64,000 nucleotides of DNA, from the NCBI RefSeq assembly GCF_008831285.2, contig NC_045141.1:21324848-21388847 (forward strand). The letters run 5' to 3'. The stretch comes from Nymphaea colorata. Its lineage: Eukaryota; Streptophyta; Magnoliopsida; Nymphaeales; Nymphaeaceae. The notes beneath the pieces were generated by a model. It saw only the letters and a program-made list of their open reading frames with translations. It was not told the origin of the DNA and searched no databases. This document shows, piece by piece, positions 61,773 to 64,000 of this stretch. A program made the position numbers and the translations under genes. The stretch's first letter is position 1; the number at the start of each line of letters is the position of its first letter.

Positions 61773-64000
61773 GCAAATACTACGTGGTTGTTCTTGCGCC
61801 ACATTATTGCAGAAGTTTTATTTAGCGTATATTTTCTCGACTCTGTGCCGAATGGAAGAGAAGGAGTAATTCTCTTCATCATTCAATGCGAAAGTGAATT
61901 GTCTTAGGCTCAAAGACAGTGCAAATTTAATGATTCTAATGCAATTTGTCACAAATGTTTCGAGTTTAACTAACTGAATTCCAGTCACTATAGATAGAAG
62001 TGATCGCAATGGGAGATGAACAAAGATAGATGCTCAGCGGTAGTCGATGCATCCTTGCTTGGCTTATACTGGCAAGTAGTTCACCTTTTTGTGTTTGTGT
62101 CTATTTATTCTCTTCGATCTCTTCTATCGTCCAATTTTATCGGATAGATGGGCGTCCCCAAGTCGCTATAGGCCACCAACCGCTTGGAGCACGTGGAAGG
62201 GATAAGTACCCGTTTGGTCAAGCTGCCGACGTTTGAGCTTGACTGTCACAATTGTGTGCCAACCTTATGTGAGAAAAACATGCAATCTAAGAGATTCTAT
62301 ATTGGTTTTTACTTCATCTAAATGCGCCTGCTTTCTCAAATCTCAAGGGCATAAAACTAATAATCGACTCTACAAGAACAAGACATGACATGTTTGATTG
62401 CATGAGGAGATGTCAAGGGTTTTCCTGGATCTGTAGTCAATTCTGGACTGGAAATCTAGGATTTTTTTGCACAAACATGGCCTTGGTGTTGCGTAATAAG
62501 AACAAATGCCTAGCTATGTTGACTGGATCTTCCTTTTGGCTGTAACAGCTTGAGTAACATCACCACCTTGGTCAGGACACCAACTTTCTGACGCTCACTT
62601 TCTAATACCGACGGTTATTCAGCACCTTCATTATTGCATACAAACTCGCAAAGAAAGAGAGCGAGAGTAAAATCACAAGCAAGCAGAGAGAGGGGGAGAG
62701 AGGGAGAGAGAGAGGAAAACACAAATAGAAACAAAGAGAGTTCATTATCAAGCTGACGCACATTAACCAGAGAGAAAGGGAGAGTTCACTATCAAGCTGA
62801 CGCACATCAGCCATTATAGAGTTCTATAGATCTTATCAAGCAGGCAAGGGACAAGGGCTTGTTTCTAGACTATGACTAGTCTTAAGACAAGCAACAATTG
62901 AATCATCACATCACATACGATAAGGATGCAAACATTATGGAAAGGATCGTTAGCAAATATGGTGGCAAAGATCATGACGATGGATTATGGAAACAGTTAA
63001 TAACAAACACAAATCAAGAAAGCGTTGTGTTGATAATGAATATCTTGTAACAACTCCTTAAACTGAGTTACCACAGCTGTAATGCCTATATATAAGAGAT
63101 TGGCATACTCGGTAATTTGAATCGGCCTTCAGTGGATAAATAAAATTACTCCACGTCAAAATTTCTTTTCTTTTTATGTTTTTCTTGACATGCTAAAATA
63201 ATTTGTTGTCCCACCTCTCAATGGCCATTACATCGAGTGAGCATGGGGGTTGTAACTTGTACATGTCACTGTTCAAGTTTTAATCATTTTTTACGGGCAC
63301 TGGCTTACAGAACTTTGAGAGGGAGAGGGAGAGACGTGAAACATTTTCCCTCAGATGTGAATTATTGAGCAAAAAAAATTTGCTACCCATCCCAGCCATA
63401 CTATTTCTTTACAAAGAGAACCCGCCGTTAACCATGGTTTTATCTTTCCCTTTGAAAAAACGAGTCATCACAGTTCTGTGGACATGGTTGGAACAAGCCG
63501 ATATGACGTCCTTGTTTGTCTTCTCCTCGTCACAGATGTCCTCTGTAACTCTTACCCTCTGCCCAAAAGTCTTCTTACTACTTCACAATGGACGCAGCAA
63601 TAGATGCGCGCACGCCCTAAGTGGAAACTCATAGCTAGCAGGATATGAAATGGATACAAGAAACACGAGAAGCAGAAAATATGAGAAACATGGGCACAGG
63701 AGATAATGTGAAAAACAAATGCTATTAAGTGAAAAAAAAGAATCGAGATACGCCCATAAAATGCAAGAAAAGTAATAAGTGAAAATAGTATATATGAAAA
63801 AAGTAACAACAAAAGTGAACAACATGACTTTGAAATAAGTTTAAAAGGCACAAGTCGATATTGCAGGCGAATTTGCTCTCTCCTGCCTGGTCGTTCTACC
63901 ATAGGCGTGACCTTGAAAAGTAAACCATGATATCCTATGTGCAGATTCTCGTGTTAAAGTATCCCACAGGGATATTGGCACCATTGAGACTTTACACAGA
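61773..64000. other. 3' flank of the permease gene, no further gene
   Basis: Intergenic to the window end. GA-rich tract at 62650-62720. Direct repeat of about 44-45 bp at 62737-62815 (AGAGTTCATTATCAAGCTGA, then CGCACAT) in two copies. Open frames near 63.4-63.9 kb are low-complexity and not believable genes. Confidence 0.55.

Noticed and set aside
63552..63902. 116-codon - strand frame
   Set aside because: Leu/Phe/Ser-rich peptide from pyrimidine-rich sequence without a domain or start context.
1..64000. CRISPR arrays, bacterial defence or operon-type systems, organelle inserts
   Set aside because: No regularly spaced repeats with unique spacers, no ribosome-binding-site gene runs and no recognisable plastid or mitochondrial genes; the window is eukaryotic nuclear DNA.

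Overview
This window is nuclear DNA from a flowering plant. Genes carry GT-AG introns, most protein matches are to plant-specific families (HD-Zip class II, purine permease, plant POT1), and the gene-poor stretches are AT-rich with long (TA)n, (CT)n and (GA)n tracts and small non-autonomous transposons. I cannot name the species from the sequence.

Layout. 1-7.5 kb: the 3' eight coding exons of a POT1 telomere protein gene (+ strand; its first OB-fold exons lie before position 1). 8.9-14.1 kb: a convergent (- strand) RING-finger E3 ligase of the MUSE1/2-RMA type, with a single coding exon and a 3.6 kb intron in its 5' UTR. 14.2-24.5 kb: no complete gene. This stretch holds two TIR elements with probable TAA target duplications, a Copia 3'-end/LTR remnant framed by 98-bp direct repeats, an orphan exon-like piece, a cluster of four G-boxes and a 95-bp tandem duplication. 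24.7-29.8 kb: a four-exon HD-Zip class II transcription factor gene (+). 29.8-42.1 kb: gene-poor, with SINE-like and hAT-like copies. 42.2-43.1 kb: a GC-rich single-exon gene whose N-terminal Cys/His motif resembles OCTOPUS/DUF740-type proteins (+). 43.1-54.1 kb: repeats and a few unassigned exon-like pieces. 54.7-57.3 kb: a complete five-exon ALG14 gene (+). 60.5-61.8 kb: a two-exon purine permease gene (+). 61.8-64 kb: flanking sequence with no recognised gene.

The genes do not form one pathway. They are ordinary single plant genes: telomere maintenance, ubiquitin ligation, auxin/shade-type transcriptional control, N-glycan precursor synthesis, and purine or cytokinin transport. The one suggestive pairing is ALG14 next to a purine permease, which I recall as neighbours on Arabidopsis chromosome 4.

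The more original content is in the repeats. There is a SINE-like family with four copies in both orientations plus a fifth, tRNA-headed element. A hAT-like non-autonomous family has two copies with 8-bp target duplications. A family built on the palindromic core TGTGGGCAATTGCCCACA occurs at least eight times. Several local tandem amplifications also occur. I saw no CRISPR array, rRNA, intact tRNA or bacterial-type system. Exon boundaries were read by eye from reading frame, splice consensus and family knowledge and have not been checked against transcripts.
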